DNA of 64,000 nt from Desulfocapsaceae bacterium (GCA_030653035.1 JAUSAB010000073.1:1-64000); one strand, 5' to 3'. Counted from the stretch's first letter, positions 9,818 to 19,528 are shown. Notes: generated by a model from the letters alone, not told the origin. Numbers and translations: made by a program.

Positions 9818-10597
9818 ATGGATATGAAAGCAGGAAAACACTTAAAAAAACCGGAATCATACCGCATCCGGAGTTATCGCCAGTTTCCGGATCAGACAGG
9901 ACTGGTTGCAACCCAGGTGTTGATTCAGGAGACCGATCTTCATATTCTTGCCACCAGAGATGTGCGTGAGCGGGCAACCGAGCTTGTCCTCCAGTATCGC
10001 CTGCAGCTTGAGAATTATATTGTAAAGCATCCGCTGTTTTTAGCAACGCTTGATCCCCTGCCCATGGATTTTCTGGCGCCGCCCTTGGTGCGGGAGATGC
10101 TCGCCGCCAGCCAGAGGGCCGGGGTCGGTCCCATGGCCGCAGTGGCAGGCGCCATTGCCGAATTTGTGGGCAAGGCGCTGGCTGCCGAAGGGGTTGAGGA
10201 GATCATTGTCGAAAATGGCGGCGATATCTATGTGCAGCGGCTCCAGGAATGTTCGGTGGCCATCTTTGCCGGACAGTCGCCACTGAGCTATAAGGTTGGT
10301 CTGCGTCTACCCGCCTCCCTGATGCCGGTGGGGGTTTGCACCTCGTCAGGGACGGTGGGCCATTCGCTCAGTTTCGGCAAGGCCGATGCTGCGGTGGTGG
10401 TGGCTAGATCAACAGCCCTGGCTGATGCCATGGCCACCTGTATCGGCAACGAGGTAGGGCCGACGCTCAGCGCCAAGGCGGGAGTCGAGCGGGCGTTGGC
10501 CAAGGCTGGGGAGATCGAGGGCATCGAAGGTGCCGTGGTGATCTGTGGTGAGGTGATGGGGGCGATGGGCGCAGTGGAGCTGGTGCGGTTGGCCTAG
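9818..10597 (+). CDS. UPF0280 family protein (ApbE-like)
   Basis: A 259-residue protein of the UPF0280 family, related in fold to the flavin transferase ApbE. Recognisable stretches are GPMAAVAGAIAEFVG, IVENGGDIYV and VCTSSGTVGHSLSFGKADA. The last resembles the ApbE FAD/metal-binding region, but no function is established for the family. It is divergent from the glycosyltransferase pair and 26 bases upstream of the phosphomannomutase gene, so the two may form an operon. Confidence 0.75.
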   Translation: MDMKAGKHLKKPESYRIRSYRQFPDQTGLVATQVLIQETDLHILATRDVRERATELVLQYRLQLENYIVKHPLFLATLDPLPMDFLAPPLVREMLAASQRAGVGPMAAVAGAIAEFVGKALAAEGVEEIIVENGGDIYVQRLQECSVAIFAGQSPLSYKVGLRLPASLMPVGVCTSSGTVGHSLSFGKADAAVVVARSTALADAMATCIGNEVGPTLSAKAGVERALAKAGEIEGIEGAVVICGEVMGAMGAVELVRLA

Positions 10598-10623
10598 CAA
10601 TTCAGTAACGGGAGAATAAATCG

Positions 10624-11997
10624 ATGGAACCAATTCCAGCCTTACTAGCCTGTTTCAAGGCCTATGATATCCGGGGCCGGGTGCCGGACGAGATTAACCC
10701 GAAATTGGCGAGAGATATAGGGCGGGCCTTTGCCGCACTCTTTGCGCCGCGGAAGGTGGCGGTTGGGCGTGATATCCGTCTGAGTAGTGAGTCGCTAACC
10801 GAGGCCCTGATCTCAGGGTTGATGGACTCGGGGGTGGATATCCTGGATCTGGGGTTGTGCGGCACAGAGGAGATTTATCACGCCGCCTTCAGTCTGGAGC
10901 AGGAGGGAGTGGATGGTGGGATTGTGGTCACCGCCAGTCATAATCCGGCGGATTATAACGGCATGAAGCTGGTGACGGTGGGGGCGCGGCCGGTGACCGG
11001 TGAGTCGGGGCTTAAAAAAATGGCGGAGATGATCGTCAGCGGCCGGTTGCCGGAGCTGCCTGCGGTAAAAGGCAAACGGAGCAGCGTTACCGGCAAGGCC
11101 AGCTATATCCAACACCTCCTTGGCTATGTGGATCTAACTGCACTGAAACCCCTGAAGCTGGTGGTCAACAGCGGCAACGGTTGCGCCGGGGCGGTGATTG
11201 ACCTGCTGGAACCGCATCTGCCCTTTATCTTTATCAAGATCCATCACCAGCCGGACGGCACCTTTCCTCATGGCGTCCCCAATCCCTTGCTCCCCGAAAA
11301 ACGGGAAGAGACCGCCCGCCTTGTGCGTGAGCACGGTGCTGATCTGGGCATTGCCTGGGACGGTGATTTTGATCGCTGTTTTTTCTGGGATGCGCAGGGC
11401 AATTTTATTGAGGGCTATTACATTGTCGGCCTTCTGGCTCTGGAGCTCCTGGCCCAGGAACCGAATGGTAAGATCCTCCACGACCCGCGTCTGGTCTGGA
11501 ATACCCAGGAACTGGTGCGGGGCGCGGGCGGTATCCCGGTGATGACCCGCACCGGCCATGCCTTTATCAAGGAGCGGATGCGCCAGGAAGATGCGATCTA
11601 CGGTGGTGAGATGTCCGCCCATCATTATTTCCGCGATTTTGGCTATTGTGACTCGGGGATGATCCCCTGGTTGTTGATCTGCTCGCTGCTCTCCAGAAAG
11701 AATGTAACCCTCACCAGTTTGGTGGAAGAGCGGATGGCGGCTTATCCGGTATCCGGCGAGATCAACAGCGTGGTTGATGACCCGGATGCGGCCATTGCCG
11801 GGGTTAAGGCCCGATTCGCGCAAGGGAAAGAGGATAATACCGATGGTCTGAGTGTGACTTTTCCTGACTTTCGGTTTAATATCCGTAAGTCCAATACCGA
11901 GCCCCTGCTTCGGCTCAATGTGGAAAGCCGCCACAATCCGGCGCTGCTGGATGAAAAAACCAGGGAGCTGTTGGCCTTGATCAGGAAAAATCCATGA
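10624..11997 (+). CDS. manB: phosphomannomutase/phosphoglucomutase
   Basis: Interconverts hexose-6- and hexose-1-phosphates to supply GDP-mannose or UDP-glucose. At 457 residues it has the AlgC/ManB length. The phosphoserine loop TASHNP has its catalytic serine at residue 105; the metal loop DGDFDR and the sugar-binding GGEMSAHHYF follow, and the C-terminal domain carries the phosphate-binding KSNTEPLLRLNVE. GGGAG precedes the ATG. The mannose-1-phosphate guanylyltransferase two genes downstream uses its likely product, supporting the phosphomannomutase role. Confidence 0.88.
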   Translation: MEPIPALLACFKAYDIRGRVPDEINPKLARDIGRAFAALFAPRKVAVGRDIRLSSESLTEALISGLMDSGVDILDLGLCGTEEIYHAAFSLEQEGVDGGIVVTASHNPADYNGMKLVTVGARPVTGESGLKKMAEMIVSGRLPELPAVKGKRSSVTGKASYIQHLLGYVDLTALKPLKLVVNSGNGCAGAVIDLLEPHLPFIFIKIHHQPDGTFPHGVPNPLLPEKREETARLVREHGADLGIAWDGDFDRCFFWDAQGNFIEGYYIVGLLALELLAQEPNGKILHDPRLVWNTQELVRGAGGIPVMTRTGHAFIKERMRQEDAIYGGEMSAHHYFRDFGYCDSGMIPWLLICSLLSRKNVTLTSLVEERMAAYPVSGEINSVVDDPDAAIAGVKARFAQGKEDNTDGLSVTFPDFRFNIRKSNTEPLLRLNVESRHNPALLDEKTRELLALIRKNP

Positions 11998-12084
11998 TTT
12001 CCCCCAGTCTGTGACGAGAAAACAAGCAAGGGAATTTAAAATATTCACTGACGTGTTGTTTTTTTCTGAATAAAGGAATGTTCC

Positions 12085-14046
12085 ATGGGTGTAGCAGCAG
12101 ATATTATCATTATTGTGGTTGCGGCCCTGATTGGTGCGCTCATTGCGCAAAGACTGAGGCAACCGCTGATTCTGGGGTATATCTTCGCCGGGATCGTTGT
12201 CGGGCCCTATACCGGCGGGGTTACGGTCGGCGATATTCATGAAATTGAACTCCTGGCGGAAATCGGAGTTGCCCTTCTTTTGTTTGCACTGGGGTTGGAA
12301 TTTTCTCTCAGCGAATTAAAGCCGGTCCGTAATATTGCCCTGATAGGCACTCCGGTTCAAATTCTTTTGACCGTTATTGCCGGTTATTATCTTGGCAGGT
12401 ATTTGGGCTTGTCTGTTGTGAGTGCCCTATGGTTGGGAAGTCTGATCTCCCTCTCCAGTACCATGGTGACACTTAAGACCCTTATGAGCAGGGGGCTGGT
12501 GGGAACACTTTCCAGTCGGGTCATGATTGGTATGCTCATTGTTCAGGATCTGGCTGTCATCCCGATGATGATCATCCTGCCGCAACTGAGCGATCCCAAG
12601 GCAGGCCTGCCTCTGGTTGCCATTGCCGTGGTCAAGTCTGTTGTCTTCCTGCTGGTCATGCTCTATGTGGGCAGAAAGGTACTCCCATGGTTGTTGGCAC
12701 ATGTGGCCGGCTGGAACTCCCGGGAACTTTTTATCTTATCGATAACCGCCATCGGCCTTGGTGTCGGGTATGCCACCTATCTCTTCGGGCTGTCCTTCGC
12801 CTTTGGCGCCTTTGTTGCCGGTATGGTCCTCAGTGAGTCTGATTATGGCCATCAGGCCTTGAGTGATATTATTCCCTTGCGGGATATCTTTGGTCTTTTG
12901 TTTTTTACCTCGGTTGGCATGCTCCTCGACCCCTCGTTTTTGCTGGCCAACTGGGGTAAGATCCTTTCGCTTGTTTTCATTATCGCGTTTTTCAAGGGGA
13001 CACTCTTTTCCGTGCTGGCCATGCTCTTTGGCTATATCAATATTGTTCCCATTGCCGTCGGTCTGGGTCTGTTTCAGGTCGGTGAATTTGCCTTTGTGCT
13101 TGCCCGGGTCGGACTTGAAGTGCAGGCAATCGACCAGAATATGTATTCGCTTATTCTCGCCGTATCCGTTCTGAGCATGGTGCTGACCCCGTTTGCGGCC
13201 GATATGGCTTCACCCCTCTATAAATTAAAAAAGCGTTTTTTCAGGTATGAGTCGATACAGACAGAAAATATACCGCCTTCCGGACTCCATGATCATGTGA
13301 TCATTGCCGGAGGCGGGCGGGTAGGACAACATATTGCCCAGGTTTTGACCCAGCTCCATCTTCCTTTTGTTATTATTGAATTGAATTATCAGCGCATGGT
13401 TGAATGCAAGACGGCAACTTTTCCGGTGATCTACGGGGATATGAGTCAGTCAACTGTGCTTGAGGTCTCAAAGGTAAAGACAGCCAGACTTTTACTGATT
13501 ACAACGCCTTCAGTTGTTACGTCTCAGGCAATTGTCAAACAGGCTCATACTCTCCGGCCGGAATTGCATATCATTGTTCGGGCAGAGGGGATAGAGCAGG
13601 CCCGGGCCCTCTATGAAAGCGGGGTTTATATGGCTGTGCTGCCGGAAATGGAGGCAGGGCTGGAGATTGCCCGGCAGGCGCTTCTTTGCCTGGAGGTCCC
13701 TGTGGCTGCCATTCAACAATATACGGATTCGGTACGACAACAACTCTATGCACCCATTTATCAATCGAGCATTGATCAGCAGCTCCTGACGAGTCTTGGT
13801 AATATAAAGAATATATTGGAAATTTCCTGGGTTGCGCTTGAGCCGCACAGCCATTTGATCAGCAAGAGCATTCAAGAGGCAGCCATCCGCACCAGAACCG
13901 GGGCCTCGATTGTCGCTATTATCCATGAAAAAGTCTTTTACTCCAATCCCAAAGCAGATTACTCTTTCCAGGAAGGTGATCTGGTGGCGGTCGTTGGTAA
14001 TCAACAAGAACGGAATGACTTTAAAAAACTTGCGGAAGTCAGTTGA
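12085..14046 (+). CDS. KefB-type cation:proton antiporter with TrkA-N and TrkA-C domains
   Basis: A 653-residue inner-membrane transporter of the CPA2 family. About twelve hydrophobic segments span residues 5-380 (including [15 protein letters not shown] and [12 protein letters not shown]). A Rossmann TrkA-N domain follows ([17 protein letters not shown], near residue 405), and a TrkA-C domain ([13 protein letters not shown]) lies near the C-terminus. Such proteins exchange potassium or sodium for protons and are gated by nucleotides binding the TrkA-N domain. Whether the ion is potassium cannot be told. It is followed after 27 bases by a DUF3124 gene, likely in the same transcript. Confidence 0.88.
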   Translation: MGVAADIIIIVVAALIGALIAQRLRQPLILGYIFAGIVVGPYTGGVTVGDIHEIELLAEIGVALLLFALGLEFSLSELKPVRNIALIGTPVQILLTVIAGYYLGRYLGLSVVSALWLGSLISLSSTMVTLKTLMSRGLVGTLSSRVMIGMLIVQDLAVIPMMIILPQLSDPKAGLPLVAIAVVKSVVFLLVMLYVGRKVLPWLLAHVAGWNSRELFILSITAIGLGVGYATYLFGLSFAFGAFVAGMVLSESDYGHQALSDIIPLRDIFGLLFFTSVGMLLDPSFLLANWGKILSLVFIIAFFKGTLFSVLAMLFGYINIVPIAVGLGLFQVGEFAFVLARVGLEVQAIDQNMYSLILAVSVLSMVLTPFAADMASPLYKLKKRFFRYESIQTENIPPSGLHDHVIIAGGGRVGQHIAQVLTQLHLPFVIIELNYQRMVECKTATFPVIYGDMSQSTVLEVSKVKTARLLLITTPSVVTSQAIVKQAHTLRPELHIIVRAEGIEQARALYESGVYMAVLPEMEAGLEIARQALLCLEVPVAAIQQYTDSVRQQLYAPIYQSSIDQQLLTSLGNIKNILEISWVALEPHSHLISKSIQEAAIRTRTGASIVAIIHEKVFYSNPKADYSFQEGDLVAVVGNQQERNDFKKLAEVS

Positions 14047-14073
14047 AACTTTTTTGTAAAAAAGGGGAATTTT

Positions 14074-14559
14074 ATGAAAAGTAGAGGCATTTTGTCTGTG
14101 TTGCTCATTCTGGTGACGGTAACGAGTCATTTTGTGTCGTTTGCCCATGCGGACGAAGCGATAATGCTTTCCAAAGGTCAAATGCTGTATGTGCCCGCCT
14201 ACTCTCATATTTATGCGGGCAATCGTGAACTGCAGCTTCTGTTGACCGTAACTCTCAGCATCAGAAATGTTGACATCAAACAATCAATTACAATTACAGC
14301 TGTTGACTATTACGGAACAAAAGGGGAGATCCTCAAGAACTATTTAGATAAAAATGTCGTTCTTGGTCCTCTTGAGTCAACACGTTATATTATCCCTTAT
14401 AAAGATAAGGCAGGTGGATCAGGGGCTAACTTTGTAGTTGTATGGAAGTCGGAAAAATCAGTCAATCTCCCAATTGTTGAGTGCGTAATGATTGGCGCAG
14501 AAGGACAACAGGGCATATCCTTTGTCTCTCGTGGACAAGCAATAACAAATTCAAATTAA
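14074..14559 (+). CDS. DUF3124 family exported protein
   Basis: A 161-residue protein with an N-terminal signal peptide (cleavage near AHA-DEA, residue 26). The rest matches the DUF3124 family pattern: MLYVPAYSHIYAGN, LTVTLSIRNVDIKQSI and a C-terminal NFVVVWKSE. The family is a small periplasmic beta-rich domain without known function. GGGG nine bases before the ATG acts as ribosome-binding site. It sits between the antiporter and the guanylyltransferase genes, and may accompany the antiporter. Confidence 0.75.
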   Translation: MKSRGILSVLLILVTVTSHFVSFAHADEAIMLSKGQMLYVPAYSHIYAGNRELQLLLTVTLSIRNVDIKQSITITAVDYYGTKGEILKNYLDKNVVLGPLESTRYIIPYKDKAGGSGANFVVVWKSEKSVNLPIVECVMIGAEGQQGISFVSRGQAITNSN

Positions 14560-14637
14560 GAAAAAATACGTCAAATTATTACTCTCATCAGAGGCGTGCA
14601 ACGTGCCTGTTTTGTTTGGTAATTGAAAGATTAATCC

Positions 14638-14656
14638 TGAAGACTAATAGTCTTCA
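14638..14656 (+). promoter_or_regulatory. 8-bp hairpin immediately upstream of the manC ribosome-binding site
   Basis: TGAAGACT, a three-base AAT loop and AGTCTTCA form a perfect 8-bp stem that ends two bases before AAAGGAG of the manC ribosome-binding site. Its position could affect translation of manC or terminate part of the upstream transcript. No U-tract follows. The structure is visible; a function is only inferred. Confidence 0.35.
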
Positions 14657-14672
14657 TAAAGGAGAACATACT

Positions 14673-16109
14673 ATGATTAAGATTCAGCCCGTAATCCTGG
14701 CTGGTGGTACCGGATCCAGATTGTGGCCCCTGTCGCGGGAGTTGTATCCCAAACAGCTTTTGCCGTTGATTGATGAGACGTCTCTGCTTCAAACCACAGT
14801 ACTGCGGGTCTCTCAACTTGTGGATGTCCTTTCTCCGGTGGTGGTGGTAGGTGAGGAACATCGTTTTATTACCCGCAGTCAGATTGATGAGCTTGGAGTT
14901 GTTCCCAATTATTCAATATTGCTTGAACCCCTTGGCCGCAATACAGCGCCTGCAGTGTGTGCTGCTGTTGAATTCTGCGCCCTGAGAGACGATGAAGAGA
15001 CCATCCTTCTGGTGCTGCCCGCTGATCATCTAATCTTGCGTCAGGAAGAATTTGCCAGGGTGGTGCTGCAGGCGGCGGAACTGGCGGCTGCCGGGGCTAT
15101 TGTCACCTTTGGTATCGAACCGCAGGGTCCGGAAACAGGGTATGGGTATATAGAGCGGGGTGCAGGTAATTCTGTCCTCTCGTTCAAGGAAAAACCTGAT
15201 CTGGCCACAGCCATGGCCTATGTCGCGAGCGGCAATTATTTCTGGAACAGCGGGATGTTTGCCTTTTCCATCAAGACCTTTCGGGAAGAGATGGCGCGGC
15301 ATGCCCCGGAGATGCTCTCGGCCATGGAAAAATCTGTCTGTTATGGTACTTGGGATGGAAGATTTTACCGATTAGACCGTAATGCCATGGCCGCATCTCC
15401 CAGTGACTCCATTGATTATGCCTTGATGGAAAAGACTGACAAGGCTGCGGTGGTGGCGGCAAATCTTGACTGGAGTGATATCGGATCTTGGAAGGCATTG
15501 TGGGATGTGTCCAGTAAGGATATAGAGGGAAACGTCAGTACCGGTGATGTGATCCTTGAAGATACTAAAAATTGTTTGGTCCGTTCGGAAAGCAAGTTGG
15601 TGGCAACCGTTGGCCTCGAAGATACCCTGGTGGTTGAGACCGCGGATGCGGTTCTGGTGGCGCCTCTGTCGCGGTCCCAGGATGTGAAAAAGATTGTGAC
15701 CCGCCTGCAGAAGAAACAGCGAGATGAATTCCGGTTTCACCGGACGGTCTTTCGTCCCTGGGGCAGTTATACCGTTCTTGAACAGCAGCCACGATATCAG
15801 ATCAAGCGGATAACGGTCTATCCAGGTGAAAAATTATCCCTGCAGATGCATCATCATCGGCATGAACACTGGGTGATTGTTACTGGAACTGCTCGGATTA
15901 CCAATGGCGATGAGATCTTTCTGCTGCATGAGAACCAGTCCACCTATATCCCGGCTGGTATTCAGCATAGGCTGGAAAATCCAGGGGTGATTGCCCTGGA
16001 ACTCATAGAGGTGCAGAATGGCAGCTATTTGGGTGAAGACGATATCGTGCGTTTTGATGATGATTATGGCCGGGGAGCTGCTCAGGAGCAGGTAAAGGAG
16101 GGCAGTTGA
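14673..16109 (+). CDS. manC: mannose-1-phosphate guanylyltransferase / mannose-6-phosphate isomerase
   Basis: A 478-residue bifunctional enzyme. The N-terminal nucleotidyltransferase domain (GGTGSRLWPLSR near residue 10, then LPADHLI and FKEKPDLATA) makes GDP-mannose. The C-terminal cupin domain (RPWGSYTVLE near residue 365 and the metal-binding HHHRHEHWVIV) is the type II phosphomannose isomerase. The frame is open further upstream from 14481, but AAAGGAG lies just before the ATG at 14673, which directly gives the family N-terminus. It supplies GDP-mannose for surface polysaccharide together with the upstream phosphomannomutase. Confidence 0.92.
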   Translation: MIKIQPVILAGGTGSRLWPLSRELYPKQLLPLIDETSLLQTTVLRVSQLVDVLSPVVVVGEEHRFITRSQIDELGVVPNYSILLEPLGRNTAPAVCAAVEFCALRDDEETILLVLPADHLILRQEEFARVVLQAAELAAAGAIVTFGIEPQGPETGYGYIERGAGNSVLSFKEKPDLATAMAYVASGNYFWNSGMFAFSIKTFREEMARHAPEMLSAMEKSVCYGTWDGRFYRLDRNAMAASPSDSIDYALMEKTDKAAVVAANLDWSDIGSWKALWDVSSKDIEGNVSTGDVILEDTKNCLVRSESKLVATVGLEDTLVVETADAVLVAPLSRSQDVKKIVTRLQKKQRDEFRFHRTVFRPWGSYTVLEQQPRYQIKRITVYPGEKLSLQMHHHRHEHWVIVTGTARITNGDEIFLLHENQSTYIPAGIQHRLENPGVIALELIEVQNGSYLGEDDIVRFDDDYGRGAAQEQVKEGS

Positions 16110-16111
16110 GA

Positions 16112-16147
16112 CTTATGAGAGAGACACTGTTGTGTCTCTCTCATAAG
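16112..16147 (+). terminator. perfect 16-bp hairpin downstream of manC
   Basis: CTTATGAGAGAGACAC, loop TGTT and its exact complement form a 16-bp stem starting three bases after the manC stop codon. No U-tract follows on either strand, so this is not a classic intrinsic terminator. It may protect the transcript 3' end or act with the weaker hairpin at 16166-16197. Confidence 0.45.
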
Positions 16148-16165
16148 ATGTGTGGGGTAAACTAA

Positions 16166-16197
16166 CGCGGGTTAGCGCCCGCAACCCAGTTTTTTTA
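16166..16197 (+). terminator. candidate intrinsic terminator after manC
   Basis: A short GC-rich stem (GCGGG pairing with CCCGC, or GGGTT with AACCC) is followed by a run of seven T at 16190-16196. It lies between the manC end and the convergent cytochrome gene. The stem is only about five base pairs, so confidence is moderate. Confidence 0.45.
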
Positions 16198-16316
16198 AAA
16201 TATTCAAGAGTGATCTGATCTTCTGCAAAGTCTTTGCTGGTCTATGGTTGCAAGGTAGCAGAAAAATTTTCTTGTTTTTTATGACAGGCTTTAAGGAGTA
16301 AGGTACTAAAGATTAC

Positions 16317-18050
16317 TTATTCAGGGTTGGGGCCATTGTGACAGCTCCAGCAACTGACTTGATAACCCGCTGCCCATTGTTTCATTCCAAACTCACCCGC
16401 ATTGATGGTTTCTGCAACTTTTACCGCACTTAAAGGCGTTCCAGCGGGTGTTGTGCCATGGCAATTGGCGCAGGTGCTTTTATTGGCGTCTTGATGGCCG
16501 CTAACCCAAGAATTGCCGATCGGGTGCATGTTAGAGGTGGGATTGGGGCCATTGTGACAACTCCAGCAACTGACTTGATAACCCGCCGGCCAGTTTTTAA
16601 TCCCATACACACCCGCATTGATGGTTTTAGCAACTTTTACTGCACTGTAAGGGGTGCCGGCGCTTGTTGTTCCATGGCATTGGGCACAGGTGCTTTTGTT
16701 GGCGCCTTGATGGCCACTGACCCAAGAATTACCAATTACGTGCATGGTATCCTTATGAGGACCACCGAAAGAAGGTTTGGTTATATGGCAGACCGTGCAG
16801 GTATCAACGGTTCCAGCATGGCCTTGTAGTAAGATTGACTGGATGTTGTCATTTGGTTGTGTTGAAGGATATTCGGCATGCTGACTTCCATGACATGCCT
16901 GGCAGTAGACACCCTGATGTCCTTTGGAAAAGCGGTATAAAGTGCCGCTGTTTTCAGAGTGTGCCGCATCGTGGCATTGGGCGCAACGAGGTTCGTCCAT
17001 CCACGGCCTGCGGTTTGGGTTTCCTACAGCTGCGAGATTGCCGTGACAGTCGTAACAGGTTTTTCCTGCTGCAAACATGGCTCCGCGCAGACATTTTGTC
17101 TGAGTGCCGGGATGACATTTATAGCATGTCCCTGTCATTGTCCCATCGTCAATGCCCACTTCTGCATGTCTTCCATGGATGGCGGTTGACAGGCTGGGGA
17201 TGCCTGGTTTTCCGGGTTTGCCGAGGGCGTTTGAACTGTGGCAATTGGCGCAAAGTACCGGCCGTTGAGCCATGAGGTTGGTAGAGTGTTTTTGATCATG
17301 GAGTGTAAGAATGTTCCGTTTTACCACGCCGGTGGCAATACCATGATTTGCTGAACCGTTGTCATTATGGCAGGCCGCACAGTTCATTTCGGTGGAAACA
17401 GGGGCAACGGTCTGGGTACTGGCCAAGATATTGCCTTTGCTGTCCTTGGCCACGAGTTCGGCCACTTGATAGGGATAAGGGGTTCCCAGATTGCTATCCA
17501 GATATTCAGTGAGTGGGATGCCCTCGGCAATGAAATGGTCGCCAGCCGCTGTCATTCGTCCACTGAGGCCTTTTCCTTTGAGGCCAATATTGGGAGTAAG
17601 GGGTTGTGGCAGGCCAAAAAGCTTTTGTGCGTATTGCCAGAAATTTGTTTTGTTATCAGAACGGGTGTTTCCAAGTATTCGATATTCGACGGTAATATTA
17701 GAGGCGACAATAGCAGGTCCGTCACCACGGCGAATCACCTGTGCTATGAGGGTGTTATAAGGGGGAAGAACTGAAAAATCTTCATAGCTGGGATCCATGC
17801 AATGCATTCCCAGTTCATTCCAGGCAATGAGAGTGTATTGGCCATTGCCTTTCGGCGGGGTCCCTATTCCTGGAGGAGTGGGGGAATGATTGACGATTGC
17901 GGGAAGAAAGAGGAAGAGGCTTGATTTAGTTTGGGCTTCAGTAATGCTGGGTACGGTTAAGAGGCAGACGATGCTGAGAACAGGTAGGGCAACAAGTGTT
18001 TTCATTTGCACAAAGCATTTTAAAAAATTGTTTTTACTACTTATGCCCAT
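16317..18050 (-). CDS. secreted multihaem c-type cytochrome (11 CXXCH motifs)
   Basis: A 577-residue exported electron carrier. The signal peptide ends near SITEA (residue 40). Eleven CXXCH haem sites are visible: CAACH, CANCH, CYKCH, CYDCH, CAQCH, CQACH, CTVCH, CAQCH, CWSCH, CANCH and CWSCH. An early segment (LIAWNELGMHCMDPSYEDFS) precedes the haem region and is common to a cytochrome family found in Desulfobacterota and Geobacter relatives. The last 140 residues are two near-identical 72-residue units, a recent tandem duplication adding two haems. AGGAG eight bases before the ATG supports the start. Electron partners are not encoded next to it; extracellular or periplasmic electron transfer is a reasonable inference. 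Confidence 0.88.
   Translation of the reverse strand: MGISSKNNFLKCFVQMKTLVALPVLSIVCLLTVPSITEAQTKSSLFLFLPAIVNHSPTPPGIGTPPKGNGQYTLIAWNELGMHCMDPSYEDFSVLPPYNTLIAQVIRRGDGPAIVASNITVEYRILGNTRSDNKTNFWQYAQKLFGLPQPLTPNIGLKGKGLSGRMTAAGDHFIAEGIPLTEYLDSNLGTPYPYQVAELVAKDSKGNILASTQTVAPVSTEMNCAACHNDNGSANHGIATGVVKRNILTLHDQKHSTNLMAQRPVLCANCHSSNALGKPGKPGIPSLSTAIHGRHAEVGIDDGTMTGTCYKCHPGTQTKCLRGAMFAAGKTCYDCHGNLAAVGNPNRRPWMDEPRCAQCHDAAHSENSGTLYRFSKGHQGVYCQACHGSQHAEYPSTQPNDNIQSILLQGHAGTVDTCTVCHITKPSFGGPHKDTMHVIGNSWVSGHQGANKSTCAQCHGTTSAGTPYSAVKVAKTINAGVYGIKNWPAGYQVSCWSCHNGPNPTSNMHPIGNSWVSGHQDANKSTCANCHGTTPAGTPLSAVKVAETINAGEFGMKQWAAGYQVSCWSCHNGPNPE
16323..16754. repeat. 216-bp tandem duplication inside the cytochrome gene
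   Basis: Two head-to-tail units of 216 bases (72 codons) begin at about 16323 and 16539. Both start with GGGxTTGGGGCCATTGTGAC-like sequence and encode two haem motifs each (CAQCH or CANCH, then CWSCH). They differ at scattered sites, so the duplication is not brand new. It lies at the 3' end of the gene. Confidence 0.85.
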
Positions 18051-18277
18051 GATGTGCTCCTTTTGTTTGTCGTGCCGTCATGGCAGCTATTCAATACATC
18101 TGATTTAGATATCCTATTAAAGGGATCTGCTCAGCCGAGAATGATATTTATTCTTATTTTATTTAGAATAAGATGAAAGTTTGATTATTGCAAGGGGTAA
18201 AGGACTATTTAATTTATTGGCTGCAAAAATCAGTCTTTTAAAGGTGGAGAGCTTGGCGCTTGGGAAGACGGAGAATA

Positions 18278-18315
18278 AAAAAACGTTTCTGCCTATGAAG
18301 ACAGAAACGTTTTTT
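18278..18315 (-). terminator. intrinsic terminator downstream of metV; description of the 18051-18424 gap
   Basis: A perfect 14-bp stem (AAAAAACGTTTCTG at 18278-18291 and its complement at 18302-18315) with a 10-base loop is bounded by A and T runs, giving a U-tract on the minus strand. It lies 110 bases beyond the metV stop and ends the hdrC-mvhD-metV transcript. The remainder of the 374-base gap (18051-18277) is AT-rich and must hold the cytochrome promoter; no clear consensus promoter was found, and no gene. Confidence 0.75.
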
Positions 18316-18424
18316 AGAAAAAGCAGTTAAGGTATGTTGCAGAAAAGTATTTCTAATCTTTTGTAGAAATCTGATTATTTAAGATTTCCTCGTGTCAGGT
18401 CCATCTGACGGAGTTCTTATAACC

Positions 18425-19096
18425 TCACGAAATCGTCAGATCGTCACGTACGGTTTTGCGGGGGCCGCCATGTCCGGCTGTTGACCAGTCACGGATGGGG
18501 GCGATTGTCTCCATCTGTGACCCACGGCCAAAACTACCCAAGCGGTCATAGATGGACTGCCAGATACATTCGGTCTGTTTGTTGATCTCACAGCGTCCAC
18601 CCACTGACCCGCCGCAAGGGCCGTTCATCAGGCTTTTGGCGCAACGGGCCACAGGACAAAGTCCGCCGGTGAGGTGGAGGACGCAGTTGCCGCAACCGGC
18701 GCACTGTTCCGTCCAGATCCCCTGCTCGGCTGATCCGCCAAAGAAGGTAGTGTTGAGCGCTGGATAGACCATGGTCGTCTTGCGCAGATTAGCGATGAAG
18801 TTGACGCCGACTCCACACGCGGTAGAGACAATGGCATCGTATTGACCATCCCAGGTATCAATGGCGTCGATATATTCCTTGTCGCACTGCCTGACCAGAC
18901 TGCCTTCAATGACTTGGATGGTTTTCCCCTGTTTCTTCATGCCCAGACGGATCAGGGAGGCCAGGGCCGCAGCCTCACGTTCACCGCCGGCTGAACAGAC
19001 GGTTACGCAACCGCGACAGGCTAGAACCAGTACTTTGGAGCAATCTTTTACCATTTCTAAAATTTCAGCCATTGGCTTTCGTTCTGCGACAATCAT
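18425..19096 (-). CDS. metV: MetV-like protein (methylenetetrahydrofolate reductase C-terminal domain family)
   Basis: A 223-residue cysteine-rich protein. It matches the family annotated as 'methylenetetrahydrofolate reductase C-terminal domain', called MetV in acetogens, where it partners MetF. Cysteine clusters are LACRGCVTVC near residue 27, CAGCGNCVLH near 134, and CPVARCAKSLMNGPCGG near 148; these are likely zinc or iron-sulfur ligands. The LMNGPCGGSVGGRCEI stretch is diagnostic. It follows mvhD by 18 bases in an hdrC-mvhD-metV unit. MetF, the catalytic partner, is not in this window, which is unusual. Confidence 0.8.
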   Translation of the reverse strand: MIVAERKPMAEILEMVKDCSKVLVLACRGCVTVCSAGGEREAAALASLIRLGMKKQGKTIQVIEGSLVRQCDKEYIDAIDTWDGQYDAIVSTACGVGVNFIANLRKTTMVYPALNTTFFGGSAEQGIWTEQCAGCGNCVLHLTGGLCPVARCAKSLMNGPCGGSVGGRCEINKQTECIWQSIYDRLGSFGRGSQMETIAPIRDWSTAGHGGPRKTVRDDLTIS

Positions 19097-19114
19097 CCTC
19101 TATTCTCCCTGATT

Positions 19115-19528
19115 TCAACTCTGAAAAGGACTTGGTCCAAGCGTACGGATCTTTTTATCCATAGTCACCCCTGCGGCCACAAACTCCGGGTGCAGGCCGC
19201 GGGGAAGGTGGAACATCTCAATCCTGCCACTTTCAACGTCGAGCTCTTCCAGGGCCTTTTTTACTGCCGTTACCTTTTTTGCCGCCCTGACACTGCCTTT
19301 GACATTATGACAGCTCTCCACAGGACAACCAACCACATAGACACCATCAGCGCCATCTTCAAAGGCCTGCAACAGGGTTGTCACCTGTACTTTTCCAGTG
19401 CAGGGAACTCTGACCAGAGTAATAGTTGTGGGGAAACCAAGCTGCTGCAATTCTTTTCCCTTTTCAGCACAACTCTGCTGGGATGCGTAATGACAACTGA
19501 ACAGGGTTATCTTTGGTTCAAAACTCAT
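19115..19528 (-). CDS. mvhD: MvhD/HdrD-type iron-sulfur electron-transfer subunit
   Basis: A 137-residue protein of the MvhD (FlpD) family. It holds a [2Fe-2S] cluster and passes electrons between a partner oxidoreductase and an HdrA flavoprotein. Family motifs: ITLFSCHYASQQSC at the N-terminus, VRVPCTGKVQVTTLL, and GVYVVGCPVESCHNVKGS. It is encoded between hdrC and metV. HdrA, its usual electron acceptor, is not in the window, so the complex must recruit an HdrA from elsewhere or work without one. Confidence 0.88.
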   Translation of the reverse strand: MSFEPKITLFSCHYASQQSCAEKGKELQQLGFPTTITLVRVPCTGKVQVTTLLQAFEDGADGVYVVGCPVESCHNVKGSVRAAKKVTAVKKALEELDVESGRIEMFHLPRGLHPEFVAAGVTMDKKIRTLGPSPFQS

